From positions 1-64,000 of the forward strand of contig NZ_ARQE01000012.1 in NCBI RefSeq assembly GCF_000382705.1: a DNA stretch of 64,000 bases. The letters are read 5' to 3'. The notes under the pieces are model-generated. The model saw only the letters and a list, made by a program, of their open reading frames with translations, searched no databases and had not been told where the DNA came from. Source of the DNA: Aureimonas ureilytica DSM 18598 = NBRC 106430. Its GTDB lineage: Bacteria; Pseudomonadota; Alphaproteobacteria; Rhizobiales; Rhizobiaceae. Both the position numbers and the translations under genes were made by a program. Below, piece by piece: positions 45,089-53,762 of the stretch (the first letter of the stretch is position 1; the number at the start of each line of letters is the position of its first letter).

Positions 45089-45582
45089 CGGAAGGGGAGC
45101 GGGTTGGCCATCAGCATCGACGCGCACGGGAGACGGACGGCATGACCGCTCCTTCCCCGTCCCTTCCCCGGTCCATCCTCTTCGTCTGCGGGGCGAACTC
45201 GATCCGCTCGCCGATCGCCGAGGCCATCGCGCGCTCCACCCTGCCGCCCTCCACCTATATCGCCTCGGTCGGCGTGAAGGACGGCGAGCGGGACCCGTTC
45301 GTGGACGTGATCCTCGCCGAAAAGGGCCTCTCGCTCGGCGACCGCAAGCCGCAGAAATGGGACGATCTGGCGGACGGCTATTTCGACCTCGTGGTGACGC
45401 TGTCGCCGGAAGCCCACCACGCCGCGATGAGCGCGACCGAAGCCGACGCGACGGCCGTGGAATTCTGGCCGATGCCCGATCCATCCGTCGTCAACGGCAG
45501 CCGCGACCAGATCCTCGAAGCCTATCGCGACGTCTATCGCCGCATCTCGGCCCGGTTGCAGGACCTCTGTCAGAAACGCTGA
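45085..45582 (+). CDS. Low-molecular-weight protein-tyrosine phosphatase family protein
   Basis: A 165-residue protein (146 if ATG at 45142 is used) with the LMW-PTP/arsenate reductase P-loop, [17 protein letters not shown]. The CX5R motif is Cys-Gly-Ala-Asn-Ser-Ile-Arg, and the general-acid loop is WPMPDPS. The GTG at 45085 overlaps the UPF0262 stop (GTGA). It is the fourth gene of the conserved operon; in many relatives infA and maf follow, but here an AraC regulator on the other strand interrupts. Substrate unknown. Confidence 0.87.
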   Translation: MTEGERVGHQHRRARETDGMTAPSPSLPRSILFVCGANSIRSPIAEAIARSTLPPSTYIASVGVKDGERDPFVDVILAEKGLSLGDRKPQKWDDLADGYFDLVVTLSPEAHHAAMSATEADATAVEFWPMPDPSVVNGSRDQILEAYRDVYRRISARLQDLCQKR

Positions 45583-45621
45583 CGCGTCGCCCTGCGCCGA
45601 GCTTGGCGACGGATCGCGGCC

Positions 45622-46623
45622 TCAGCGGCGAAGCGTTCGGGAGGGCGTTTCGCCAAAGCGCATTCGATAGACGCGCGCGAAATCTCCCTTGTTGATATAG
45701 CCCCAGGCGGCCGCGATGTCGGCGACGCTGGCGCCCGGCGCCGCCGCCTGAAGGTCGCGCCGCACGCCCTGAAGGCGTTGCTCGCGCAGGAACTGGCTCG
45801 GCGGATAGCCGCGAAACCGGCGGAACGCCTCGCTGAGGGCGCGAAGACTTGTGCCGGCCGCCCGCGCCACCTCGGTCATGGCCGGCAGTTCCGCCGCCCG
45901 CTCGGCCATGTAGCTTTCGGCCATGCGCACCACGCGCGGCGCAAGCGCGTTGCGTGGGTCGGACAGGTCGAGCCCGGCATTTCCGGCCCATTCGTTGAGG
46001 AGATGGACGCAGATCGTCTGCTCGAGATGACGCCCGATGCGGTCGGAGGCCAGCCGGTCGGGCGCCTCCGCGATGCAGCGCATCACATAGTCCATCAGCG
46101 CCAGCCAGCTCGACCCCTTGCCGCCGAGACCGCATTTGTGTCGCCACAGGGCGTCGCCCGGCACGAAGCCGAACCAGTCCTGGCACACCTGCTCCAGAAC
46201 GGCATGGGGAATGGTCAGGTTGAGCTGGAGATGGTCGGGATCGAAATCCACGAGATAGTCGGTGCGGCTGCAATCCACCACGAAGCTCTCGCCGAACCCC
46301 GTCTCGACCGCGCCGCCCCCGTCCAGCCGGTGGCGCGCGTTGCCGCCGATCGTGGTGAGGACGACGGCGTTGCCCGCGTCCTGCGACCAGTCCCTGATAT
46401 GGACGGGAATGCCATAGGCGAAGCGTGTCACGGTGATCCGGCCGACCATGGCCGAATGCATGGTGGAGCGGGGCTGCGCCGCGCGGCCCGTCGGCGACAC
46501 CGCATAGGGCATGTAGACGCGGCGGGACCAGTCGCCGATCTCGTCCCAGTCGCGCGAGAACACCTTGTGGTGCTGCTGGATCGCGCGCCCGCGCGCATCG
46601 AACAGAAGAGCCTCCCGCAGCAT
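45622..46623 (-). CDS. AraC family transcriptional regulator
   Basis: A 333-residue regulator. The N-terminal 220 residues resemble the cupin-like AraC_binding_2 domain ([50 protein letters not shown]). The C-terminal HTH_18 domain (residues about 240-330) has the two helix-turn-helix units, [24 protein letters not shown] and [32 protein letters not shown] at 46623. It is divergent from the serine hydrolase gene across 216 bases and probably controls it. The ligand is unknown. Confidence 0.88.
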   Translation of the reverse strand: MLREALLFDARGRAIQQHHKVFSRDWDEIGDWSRRVYMPYAVSPTGRAAQPRSTMHSAMVGRITVTRFAYGIPVHIRDWSQDAGNAVVLTTIGGNARHRLDGGGAVETGFGESFVVDCSRTDYLVDFDPDHLQLNLTIPHAVLEQVCQDWFGFVPGDALWRHKCGLGGKGSSWLALMDYVMRCIAEAPDRLASDRIGRHLEQTICVHLLNEWAGNAGLDLSDPRNALAPRVVRMAESYMAERAAELPAMTEVARAAGTSLRALSEAFRRFRGYPPSQFLREQRLQGVRRDLQAAAPGASVADIAAAWGYINKGDFARVYRMRFGETPSRTLRR

Positions 46624-46839
46624 CGACGCCCCTCCCAAGACGCATATTGCCGACGATCCGAAGCTAGCAAAGGATCGCGCCGTCCCGCAATCCACGCGCT
46701 CGGGCGTGGTGAACTCCCGCCGAATTTCGACATTGCGCGCCGATACCCGACAGTCCCTCCCCCTCGCCTCGCTAGGGTCGTGGAGGCGCCCCGCGCCGGC
46801 GGGAGGCCGGACGGGGGCATCGCGTCAGGGAGGAAATCC

Positions 46840-48033
46840 ATGTCCGACACCATTCAGACCGCGGCTCAGGCCGTGCTCGATCGCACCGTCGCCGCACAGC
46901 CGAGCGTGCCCGGCGTCGCGGCCGTCGTCACCGACCGAACCGGCAATCTCTTCGAAGGCGCGGCCGGCCTGCGGGAGGCGGGCGAGGATGCGGCGATGAC
47001 GCCCGACAGCGTCTTCGCCATCTTCTCCACCACCAAGGCGATCACCGGCACGACGGTTCTACAGCTCGTTGAGGAAGGCCGGCTCGATCTCGACGCGCCC
47101 GCCAAGGCCTATGCGCCGGCGATCGGCGAACTGCAGGTGCTCGACGGCTTCGAAGCGGACGGCACACCGCGCCTGCGGCCCCCCAAGCGCGACATCACCA
47201 CGCGCATGTTGATGCTCCACACCGCCGGCTTCGGCTACGACTTCTTCAACGAGCGCTACAATCGCCTCGCCGAGGCCGGCCGCCAGCCGAGCGTCATCAC
47301 CGCCTCCCACGCCGCCTTGAACACGCCGCTCCTGTTCGACCCCGGCGAGGCCTGGGAATATGGCAGCAATATCGACTGGGCGGGGCAGGTCGTGGAGGGC
47401 GTGACCGGGCAGCGGCTCGGCGAGGTGATGAAGGCCCGAATCTTCGAGCCGCTCGGCATGGAGGACACGGGCTTCGTCCTCTCCCCCGCCATGCGCCAGC
47501 GCCGCGTCACGATGCACCAGCGCGACGAGGCCGGCGCCCTCACCCCGCTCCCCGATTTCGAGCTGCCGCAGCCGCCCAAGGTCGACATGGGCGGGCACGG
47601 GCTCTACTCGACGGCGCTCGACTACGCCAAGTTCATCCGCATGTGGCTGAACGACGGGGCCGGGCCTGGGTCCCGCGTGCTTGAGCCCGAAACCGTCGCC
47701 ATGGCCGAGCGGAACGGCTTGGGAGAGATGAAGATCAAGGGCCTGCCGGGCGTCATCCCGGGCCTGTCGAACTATGCCGAGTTCTTCCCGGGAATGCCGA
47801 AATCCTGGGGCTTGACCTTCATGATCAACGACGAGGACGCGCCGACCGGCCGTCCGGCGGGCTCGCTCGCCTGGGCGGGCCTTGCCAATCTCTATTACTG
47901 GATCGACCGGCGAAACGGCATCGGCGGCTTCTGGGCGACGCAGATCTTCCCCTTCGCCGACCCGGCTTCCGTCGGCGGCTATCTCGATCTTGAAACGGCT
48001 GTCTATCGCAGCCGCCTCGCCGACGCGGCCTGA
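46840..48033 (+). CDS. Class C beta-lactamase-like serine hydrolase
   Basis: A 397-residue beta-lactamase/transpeptidase-fold hydrolase (EstB/class C esterase type). The catalytic Ser and Lys are in [10 protein letters not shown] (S-T-T-K, about residues 64-67). A YGSN motif follows at about residue 171-174 (family YxN Tyr), and [19 protein letters not shown] resembles the HG-type third motif. There is no signal peptide, so a cytosolic esterase is more likely than a secreted lactamase. ATG at 46840 with GGAGGAAA ahead of it. It is transcribed away from the AraC regulator. Confidence 0.86.
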   Translation: MSDTIQTAAQAVLDRTVAAQPSVPGVAAVVTDRTGNLFEGAAGLREAGEDAAMTPDSVFAIFSTTKAITGTTVLQLVEEGRLDLDAPAKAYAPAIGELQVLDGFEADGTPRLRPPKRDITTRMLMLHTAGFGYDFFNERYNRLAEAGRQPSVITASHAALNTPLLFDPGEAWEYGSNIDWAGQVVEGVTGQRLGEVMKARIFEPLGMEDTGFVLSPAMRQRRVTMHQRDEAGALTPLPDFELPQPPKVDMGGHGLYSTALDYAKFIRMWLNDGAGPGSRVLEPETVAMAERNGLGEMKIKGLPGVIPGLSNYAEFFPGMPKSWGLTFMINDEDAPTGRPAGSLAWAGLANLYYWIDRRNGIGGFWATQIFPFADPASVGGYLDLETAVYRSRLADAA

Positions 48034-48069
48034 CGGCAGATCGAGAGCCTCCCTGCGGGAGGTGGGCGC

Positions 48070-49668
48070 CTAGTGGGCGTCCACCTTCACGTTCCCGCCC
48101 GGCCGGCGGATCATGATCGTGAGGAAGCACAAGCCGACGAAGAGCGCCGTCAGCGCGACGAAGACGTCGCCGAAGGCCATGACGCTCGCCTCGCGGTGGA
48201 TCAACCCGCTCATCTGCTGCAAGGCAACATTCGTTCCGTCGAGGCCGGCGGCGTTGAAGCTCGAGGCCATGTCGCTCAGCCGGTCCTCGGCGACTTGGCT
48301 GCCCCAGCGCACGCGCTCGGCCAGACGGTCGTAATGGAGCGCCGTGCGGTCGTTGATCATCGTGTTGATGATCGCGAGCCCCACAGCGCCGCCGAGATTG
48401 CGCGTCAGATTGTAGAGGCCGGAGGCGCCTTTCATCTTCTGCGGCGGCAGCGTGCCGAGGGCGATGTTGTTGATCGGCACCATGGCCATCATCAGGCCGA
48501 AGCCGCGCAGGATCTGCGGGATGAAGAGTTCGTAGAAGTCCCAGTCGTGCGTCAGCCCGCTCATGAGCCAGGTGCCGAGGCCAAAGGAGGCAAAGCCCAT
48601 GGCCATCATGACGCGCGGGTCGAGCTTGGAGGAGAGCTTGCCCGAGATCGGCGCGGTGAAGAACATGGCGAGGCCCGAGACGAACATGGTCTCGCCGATC
48701 ATCAGCGAGTCGTAGCCCCGGATGCGGCCGAGATAGACGGGGTAGAGATAGGTGAGGCCGTAGAGGCCGACGCCCATGATGAAGGAGAAGAGCGAGCCGA
48801 AGGCGAAGTTGCGGTTGGCGAAGGCCGTGAGATCGACGATTGGCTCCTTCGCCGTGAAGGCGCGGTAGAGAAACAGAAGCGCGCCGGCGACGAGGATCAC
48901 CGTCATGACGACGATGGTCTGGCTGTCGAACCAGTCGTCGAGCGGCCCTTCTTCCAGGACATATTCGAGCGAGCCGAGGAAGGCCGCCATGCCGAGAAGG
49001 CCGAACCAGTCGAACTTGGAAAAGAGCGACCATTCGGGCTTGTCGAAATCCACGAGATTCCAGACCGCCAGCGTGACGAGAATGCCGAAGGGCACGTTGA
49101 TCAGGAACAGCCAGTGCCAGGACAGGGCATGGCTGAGATAGCCGCCGACCGTCGGGCCGATGGTCGGGGCGAGCGTCGCCACGAGGCCGATCATCGGCGA
49201 AACCACGGCGCGCTTGGAGGGCGGGAAGATGGTGAAGGCCGCCGCGAAGACGCTGGGGATCATGCCGCCGCCGATGAAGCCCTGCACGGCGCGGTAGAAG
49301 ATCATCTGGTCGATATTGGTGGCGGTGGCGCAGAGCGCCGAGGACAGCGTGAAGCCGGCCGCCGCGAGCGTGAAGAGGATGCGCGTCGACATCATCCGGG
49401 CGAGGAAGCCCGACAGCGGGATCATCACCACTTCGGCGATCAGATAGGCGGTCTGGACCCAGGCGATCTCGTCGGTCGAGGCCGACAGGCCCGCCTGGAT
49501 CTCGGCCAGCGAGGCCGAGACGATCTGAATGTCGAGAATGGCCATGAACATGCCGAAGACCATGGCCATGAAGGCCAGCATCCGGCGCATGGGGATCGTG
49601 TCCCCGCCCCCCGAGGTCGGAGTGGCCGGGCTCTGCGGCAGTTTGGTGTCGGCGGTCACGGAGGACAT
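48070..49668 (-). CDS. Drug efflux MFS transporter, DHA2 (EmrB) family
   Basis: A 532-residue 14-helix major facilitator. Motif A-type loops (GFLARMMSTRILF) and the DHA2 segment LDIQIVSASLAEIQAGLSASTDEIAWVQTAYLIAEVVMIPLSGFLA are clear at the N-terminus. It should export drugs or hydrophobic compounds with the EmrA-like membrane fusion protein 160 bases upstream. Both are on the minus strand; tetR is divergent. Confidence 0.92.
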   Translation of the reverse strand: MSSVTADTKLPQSPATPTSGGGDTIPMRRMLAFMAMVFGMFMAILDIQIVSASLAEIQAGLSASTDEIAWVQTAYLIAEVVMIPLSGFLARMMSTRILFTLAAAGFTLSSALCATATNIDQMIFYRAVQGFIGGGMIPSVFAAAFTIFPPSKRAVVSPMIGLVATLAPTIGPTVGGYLSHALSWHWLFLINVPFGILVTLAVWNLVDFDKPEWSLFSKFDWFGLLGMAAFLGSLEYVLEEGPLDDWFDSQTIVVMTVILVAGALLFLYRAFTAKEPIVDLTAFANRNFAFGSLFSFIMGVGLYGLTYLYPVYLGRIRGYDSLMIGETMFVSGLAMFFTAPISGKLSSKLDPRVMMAMGFASFGLGTWLMSGLTHDWDFYELFIPQILRGFGLMMAMVPINNIALGTLPPQKMKGASGLYNLTRNLGGAVGLAIINTMINDRTALHYDRLAERVRWGSQVAEDRLSDMASSFNAAGLDGTNVALQQMSGLIHREASVMAFGDVFVALTALFVGLCFLTIMIRRPGGNVKVDAH

Positions 49669-49828
49669 GGCGCTTGAGCTCCCGCCGGGAGCCTTAGGCC
49701 CCGGCCATGGAAACGAACAGGCAGGCGAGCGGGTCGCCCCCCATCGCTCATGCGGGCGGGGTGCGATCAGGGCGCGGCAAACGGGCTGCGCCCCCGGGCG
49801 CTCAGGGCGTCCGGGGGAATGCGGTCGA

Positions 49829-51070
49829 TTACTGGGTGTTGGAGGTCTGGGCGTCGGCGGTCTTGGCCGCGCCCGGCGCGGTGCGCGTGTCCACCGCGAC
49901 CTTCACCGACAGGCCGGGGCGAAGCAGGCTCGCCTTCTCGTCGCTGCCGTCGATGGCGATGCGCACCGGCACGCGCTGCACGATCTTGGTGAAATTGCCC
50001 GTGGCATTGTCGGCCGGCAGAAGCGAGAAGACCGAGCCGGAAGCCGGCGACAGCGAGGCGACCGTGCCTTCGACCTCGACGCCCGGCATGGCGTCGACCT
50101 CGATGCGCACCTTTTCGCCGAGCGCGATCTGATGGAGCTGCGTTTCCTTGAAATTCGCGTCCACATAGACCCGGTCGAGCGGGACGACGGCGGCCAGACG
50201 CCGGCCGGGCGACACGAGATCGCCGGGCTGCGCCGAGAGATTGCCGACGACGCCGTCATAGGGCGCGCGGATCGTCGCGAAGGACAGGTCGCGCTCAGCC
50301 TGGTCGCGCGCCACCTGCAGACCCGGCAGGGCCGCTTGCGCTTCCACGATCTGCGCGTCGAACACGCCGACATTGGCCTTGGCGGCCGCGAGCGAGGCCT
50401 CGGCCCCGGCGAGCTTGGCGTCGGCCTGCGCCTTGGCCGAGCGGGCCTGATCGAGCGGGGCTTGCGCCACCGCGCCCGAGCGCACCAGATTCTCGGCGCG
50501 GCCGAGATCGAGCTGCGCCTGGTTGACGCCGGCCTCAGCCGCCTCGCGATTGGCTTGCGCTTCCGCCACCTGCTGCACCGCCGCCGACTGCTGCGCCTCG
50601 ATACGCTTGATCGTGGCGTCCTGCGCCGCGATCTTGGCGTCCGCCAGTCGGGCGGCCAGCGCGTAATCGCCGCCGTCGATGACGATCAGCGGATCGCCGG
50701 CCTTCACGGTCTGGTTTTCCTTCACGGGAACCGACTGGACATAGCCCGTGACCTTGGGCGACATGATCGCCATGTCGGCGCCGACATAGGCATCGTCCGT
50801 CGTCACGAGGAAGCGCCCGTCCACCCACCATTGATGGCCGTACCACGCGCCGCCGCCGATCGCCGCCAGAAGCACCGCGCCGAGAAACAGCTTCTTCAAG
50901 GCGCCACCCTTCTTCCTGGGCGCGGCGGCCTTGGCCTCCGCCACCGGAGCGGCGGGCGCGGTTTCGGTCTTGCGGCCGACGATCTCGAGCTTGGGCGTGT
51001 CGGAGCGGGCCGGCCGGTCGGTCGGGGCGCGTTCAGTCGCGTCGGGCGCGTCAGGTGCGGACTTGGTCAT
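49829..51070 (-). CDS. HlyD/EmrA family periplasmic adaptor
   Basis: A 413-residue membrane fusion protein with an Ala/Pro-rich cytosolic N-terminus, one helix at about 55-75 (KKLFLGAVLLAAIGGGAWY), a lipoyl-like domain (VKAGDPLIVIDGGDYALAARL), a long coiled-coil hairpin rich in Ala/Gln/Glu and a beta-barrel C-terminus (FATIRAPYDGVVGNLSAQPGDLV). It bridges EmrB to an outer-membrane channel. The start ATG at 51070 lies 15 bases from the palindromic operator, so repressor binding would block transcription. Confidence 0.92.
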   Translation of the reverse strand: MTKSAPDAPDATERAPTDRPARSDTPKLEIVGRKTETAPAAPVAEAKAAAPRKKGGALKKLFLGAVLLAAIGGGAWYGHQWWVDGRFLVTTDDAYVGADMAIMSPKVTGYVQSVPVKENQTVKAGDPLIVIDGGDYALAARLADAKIAAQDATIKRIEAQQSAAVQQVAEAQANREAAEAGVNQAQLDLGRAENLVRSGAVAQAPLDQARSAKAQADAKLAGAEASLAAAKANVGVFDAQIVEAQAALPGLQVARDQAERDLSFATIRAPYDGVVGNLSAQPGDLVSPGRRLAAVVPLDRVYVDANFKETQLHQIALGEKVRIEVDAMPGVEVEGTVASLSPASGSVFSLLPADNATGNFTKIVQRVPVRIAIDGSDEKASLLRPGLSVKVAVDTRTAPGAAKTADAQTSNTQ

Positions 51071-51084
51071 TTCGGAAACCCCAA

Positions 51085-51107
51085 TCGAACCGAACCGTTC
51101 GGTTCGA
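51085..51107. promoter_or_regulatory. Perfect palindrome, probable TetR operator
   Basis: A 23-bp perfect inverted repeat with 11-bp arms (TCGAACCGAAC and GTTCGGTTCGA) around a single central C at 51096. It lies 15 bases upstream of the emrA-like start and 99 bases before the divergent tetR start. Size, symmetry and location are those of a TetR/AcrR repressor operator controlling both promoters. Confidence 0.85.
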
Positions 51108-51205
51108 CGTTGACATAACCGTGATGGATGGGCATTTCAAGTCGAACACGGCTCTGACGCATAACTTAATGCGGCACGCTTAAGATTCTTCCGAAGGACC
51201 GCTCG

Positions 51206-51865
51206 ATGAGCCTTGCCACGTCCCCCGCCTCGCATCCCGCCGACGGTCGCTGTCCGGCGGGCGAGGACCCGGCCAAGCGCCGGCAGATCCTGGACGGCGC
51301 GCGGCGCGCCTTCGTGCGCATGGGCTTCGACGCTGCCTCGATGAATGACGTGACGCGCGAATCGGGCGTCTCGAAATCCACCCTCTATGTCTATTTCCGC
51401 TCCAAGGAGGAGCTCTTCGCCGCCCTGATCGGCGAGGAGCGCGACCGCTACTTCTCGGAAGTGGAAGCGCTTCTGGTGGATGCCGAGCACCCGCAGGAGA
51501 CGCTGACGCGCTTTGGCGAGCGCTTGGCCAAGCTCGTCATGTGCCCGGAAGCCATGCATGCCAAACGCACGGTGATCGCCGTGGCGAGCCGGATGCCGCA
51601 GCTCGGCCGCGACTTCTATCGCCACGGGCCGCAGCGGGGGCTCGCTCTCCTCACCGCCTATCTCGACAAGGCCTGCGAGGCGGGGACGCTCGCCATCGAG
51701 GACCGCGCGCTCGCCGCCGCGCAGTTCATCGAACTCGCCACCGCCGGATCGCTTCGCCGCCGCTTCTTCGACGACGAGGTGCCGGAAGCGAGCGAGGCGG
51801 AAATCCGCGCCATCGTCGCCTCCGGCGTCCGGCTCTTCATGGCCGGCTACGGCGCGAGGGCGTGA
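51206..51865 (+). CDS. TetR/AcrR family transcriptional regulator
   Basis: A 219-residue repressor with an N-terminal HTH (residues about 25-70: KRRQILDGARRAFVRMGFDAASMNDVTRESGVSKSTLYVYF with the KSTLYVYFRSKEELF recognition region). The C-terminal ligand domain is all-helical. It is divergent from the emrAB-type genes and very likely represses them and itself through the palindrome at 51085. The nudix gene overlaps its stop (GTGA), so both share a transcript. Confidence 0.92.
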   Translation: MSLATSPASHPADGRCPAGEDPAKRRQILDGARRAFVRMGFDAASMNDVTRESGVSKSTLYVYFRSKEELFAALIGEERDRYFSEVEALLVDAEHPQETLTRFGERLAKLVMCPEAMHAKRTVIAVASRMPQLGRDFYRHGPQRGLALLTAYLDKACEAGTLAIEDRALAAAQFIELATAGSLRRRFFDDEVPEASEAEIRAIVASGVRLFMAGYGARA

Positions 51866-52314
51866 GCGTGGCGGGGCGCAAGAAGCGCATCAAGACCAAG
51901 GTCATCGGCCTCGCCCTTCGCGATGGCCATCTCCTCGCCTTCGAGGTGACCGACGACAAGGAGCGGCTGCGCGGCGTGCGCCCGCTCGGCGGCTCGATCG
52001 AATATGGCGAGACCCGCGAGGAGGCGCTGCGGCGCGAATTCCGCGAGGAGCTCGATACCACAATCGAGATCACCGGCGAGTGGACCGTGTTCGAAAGCCT
52101 CTACGAGAAGCAAGGCGAAATCCGGCACGAATTCCTGTTCGCGGCACCGATCCGGCTTCTCGACCGCGACATTCCGCTGGATGGCGAGGCGACCTATCTC
52201 GAAGGCGACGGCTCGCTTTGCCGCGCGCGCTGGTTCGCGCTGGAGGCTCTGGCGCGCGGGGAGCCCAAGCTCTTTCCCGACGCGCTTCTTCCGTTTCTTC
52301 TGGAGCGCCCGTAG
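51862..52314 (+). CDS. NUDIX hydrolase
   Basis: A 150-residue protein with an intact nudix box, GGSIEYGETREEALRREFREEL (consensus GX5EX7REUXEEXGU; the final glycine is replaced by D). It hydrolyses a nucleoside diphosphate-linked compound; the substrate is unknown. It starts with GTG at 51862 overlapping the tetR stop. It is convergent with engB across only 21 bases. Confidence 0.88.
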   Translation: MSVAGRKKRIKTKVIGLALRDGHLLAFEVTDDKERLRGVRPLGGSIEYGETREEALRREFREELDTTIEITGEWTVFESLYEKQGEIRHEFLFAAPIRLLDRDIPLDGEATYLEGDGSLCRARWFALEALARGEPKLFPDALLPFLLERP

Positions 52315-52335
52315 CGCTCGAGAGTAGAGCCGCGC

Positions 52336-53013
52336 TCAGCGACCGAGCGCGAATTCCGCAATCACGGCCTGCACGTCCTCGATGCCGAAGCCCTTTTCCG
52401 AGGAGGTCGAGAGGATCGTCGGATAGGCGGCGGGCCGCTTGCGGATCAATTCGCGCGTCGCCGCCTCGAGCTTGGGCATGGCGAGCGCGGAAATCTTGTC
52501 GGCCTTGGTGAGGACGATCTGATAGGACACGGCCGCCTTGTCGAGAAGCGACATGACCTCGAGGTCGTTCTTCTTGATGCCGTGGCGCGAGTCGATCAGC
52601 ACGAAGACGCGCTTCAAGGTCGCGCGGCCGCGCAGATAATCGAAGACGAGCTTGGTCCAGGCGTCCACCTGTTCCTTCGGCGCCTGGGCATAGCCGTATC
52701 CGGGCATGTCGACGATTGCGACCGGCGGCAGGTCCGCCCCTTCCCCGCTGAAGCCGTCGGGCACGAAATAGTTCAGCTCCTGCGTGCGCCCCGGCGTGTT
52801 CGACGTGCGCGCCAGACCGCTCTGGCCGACGATGCCGTTGATCAGCGAGGACTTGCCGACATTGGAGCGGCCCGCGAAGGCGACCTCGGGCGGGCCTTCC
52901 GGCGGCAGGAACTTCATGGCCGGCACGCCGCGAATGAAGACCCAGGGGCGGGCGAAGAACAGGCGGCGACCCTCGTTGGCGGCGGTCGGATCGTTGGCGG
53001 GGGTCTGGCTCAT
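52336..53013 (-). CDS. engB: Ribosome biogenesis GTP-binding protein EngB (YsxC/YihA)
   Basis: A 225-residue small GTPase needed for 50S subunit assembly. Motifs: G1 [12 protein letters not shown]3 [12 protein letters not shown]4 LTKADKIS, and the YihA-type N-terminus. ATG at 53013 overlaps the acetyltransferase stop (ATGA). It usually follows yidC directly in Hyphomicrobiales; here an acetyltransferase gene and a strong terminator lie between. Confidence 0.94.
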   Translation of the reverse strand: MSQTPANDPTAANEGRRLFFARPWVFIRGVPAMKFLPPEGPPEVAFAGRSNVGKSSLINGIVGQSGLARTSNTPGRTQELNYFVPDGFSGEGADLPPVAIVDMPGYGYAQAPKEQVDAWTKLVFDYLRGRATLKRVFVLIDSRHGIKKNDLEVMSLLDKAAVSYQIVLTKADKISALAMPKLEAATRELIRKRPAAYPTILSTSSEKGFGIEDVQAVIAEFALGR

Positions 53014-53651
53014 TCGGCTCGCTCCAGGGCGTCGATGTCGGCGCCGCGAATGGCGGCAAGGTTTCGGGTGATGCGCTCGATCGGCCAGTTCCACCAGGCC
53101 ACGCGCAGAAGGCGCTCGATCGTCTCGGGCGCGAAGCGGCGGCGGCGCTCCACCGCCGGATTGCCGGCGACGATCGCATAGGGCGCGACGTCCCTGGCCA
53201 CCACGCTGAAGGCGCCGATCACCGCGCCGTCGCCGATCGTGACGCCCGGCAGGATCACCGCTTCCGCGCCGATCCAGACGTCGTTTCCGATCACCGTGTC
53301 GCCGCGCAGGCCCGCCGTGATCGTGCCGATGTCGAAGCCCTCCTCCCAGCCCTCTCCGAAGATATTGAAGGGAAAGGTCGAGAAGCCCGACAGGGCGTGG
53401 TTGGCGCCGTTCATGACGAAGCGCGCGCCGGTAGCGATGGCGCAGAAACGGCCGATCCGCAGCGTGCCGCCGAGAAAATCGTAATGGTGGAGGACGTTGC
53501 GCTCGGCAAAGAGCAGCGCGTTCTCGGGATCGTCGTAATAGGTGTAGTCGCCGATCTCGATCTTGGGATCGCGGATCAGGTTCTTGAGAAAGACGATCCG
53601 CTGGTGCGCCGGCACGGGATGGATCGCCTGGGGGTCGGGACCGAAGGGCAT
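53010..53651 (-). CDS. CatB-like hexapeptide-repeat (xenobiotic) acetyltransferase
   Basis: A 213-residue left-handed beta-helix acetyltransferase. The motif [15 protein letters not shown] is the XAT active-site region (His about 79-81) shared by CatB chloramphenicol and virginiamycin acetyltransferases; hexapeptide turns follow ([32 protein letters not shown]). Chromosomal members of this family rarely confer resistance in situ, so the native substrate is unknown. It lies between yidC and engB and overlaps engB by ATGA, so engB translation depends on this transcript. Confidence 0.9.
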   Translation of the reverse strand: MPFGPDPQAIHPVPAHQRIVFLKNLIRDPKIEIGDYTYYDDPENALLFAERNVLHHYDFLGGTLRIGRFCAIATGARFVMNGANHALSGFSTFPFNIFGEGWEEGFDIGTITAGLRGDTVIGNDVWIGAEAVILPGVTIGDGAVIGAFSVVARDVAPYAIVAGNPAVERRRRFAPETIERLLRVAWWNWPIERITRNLAAIRGADIDALERAE

Positions 53652-53700
53652 GGGTTCTCAGCTATCACGGCAGCGCGGCGCGGGTCCAATCCGGCGAACG

Positions 53701-53730
53701 AAAAAGCCGCCGACCTCCAGGGTCGGCGGC
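53701..53730 (-). terminator. Intrinsic terminator after yidC
   Basis: GCCGCCGACC pairs with GGTCGGCGGC around a short loop (53706-53730), and the minus-strand transcript continues into five uridines (AAAAA at 53701-53705). It lies 33 bases past the yidC stop and separates the rpmH-rnpA-yidC operon from the acetyltransferase-engB pair. Confidence 0.88.
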
Positions 53731-53762
53731 TTCGGGAAAGAGCGGGAAGGGCGAGCCCTTCG

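Noticed and set aside
53010-53651. CatB-like gene as an acquired antibiotic-resistance gene
   Set aside because: No mobile element or base-composition change surrounds it; the family is widespread in chromosomes, so resistance is not claimed.
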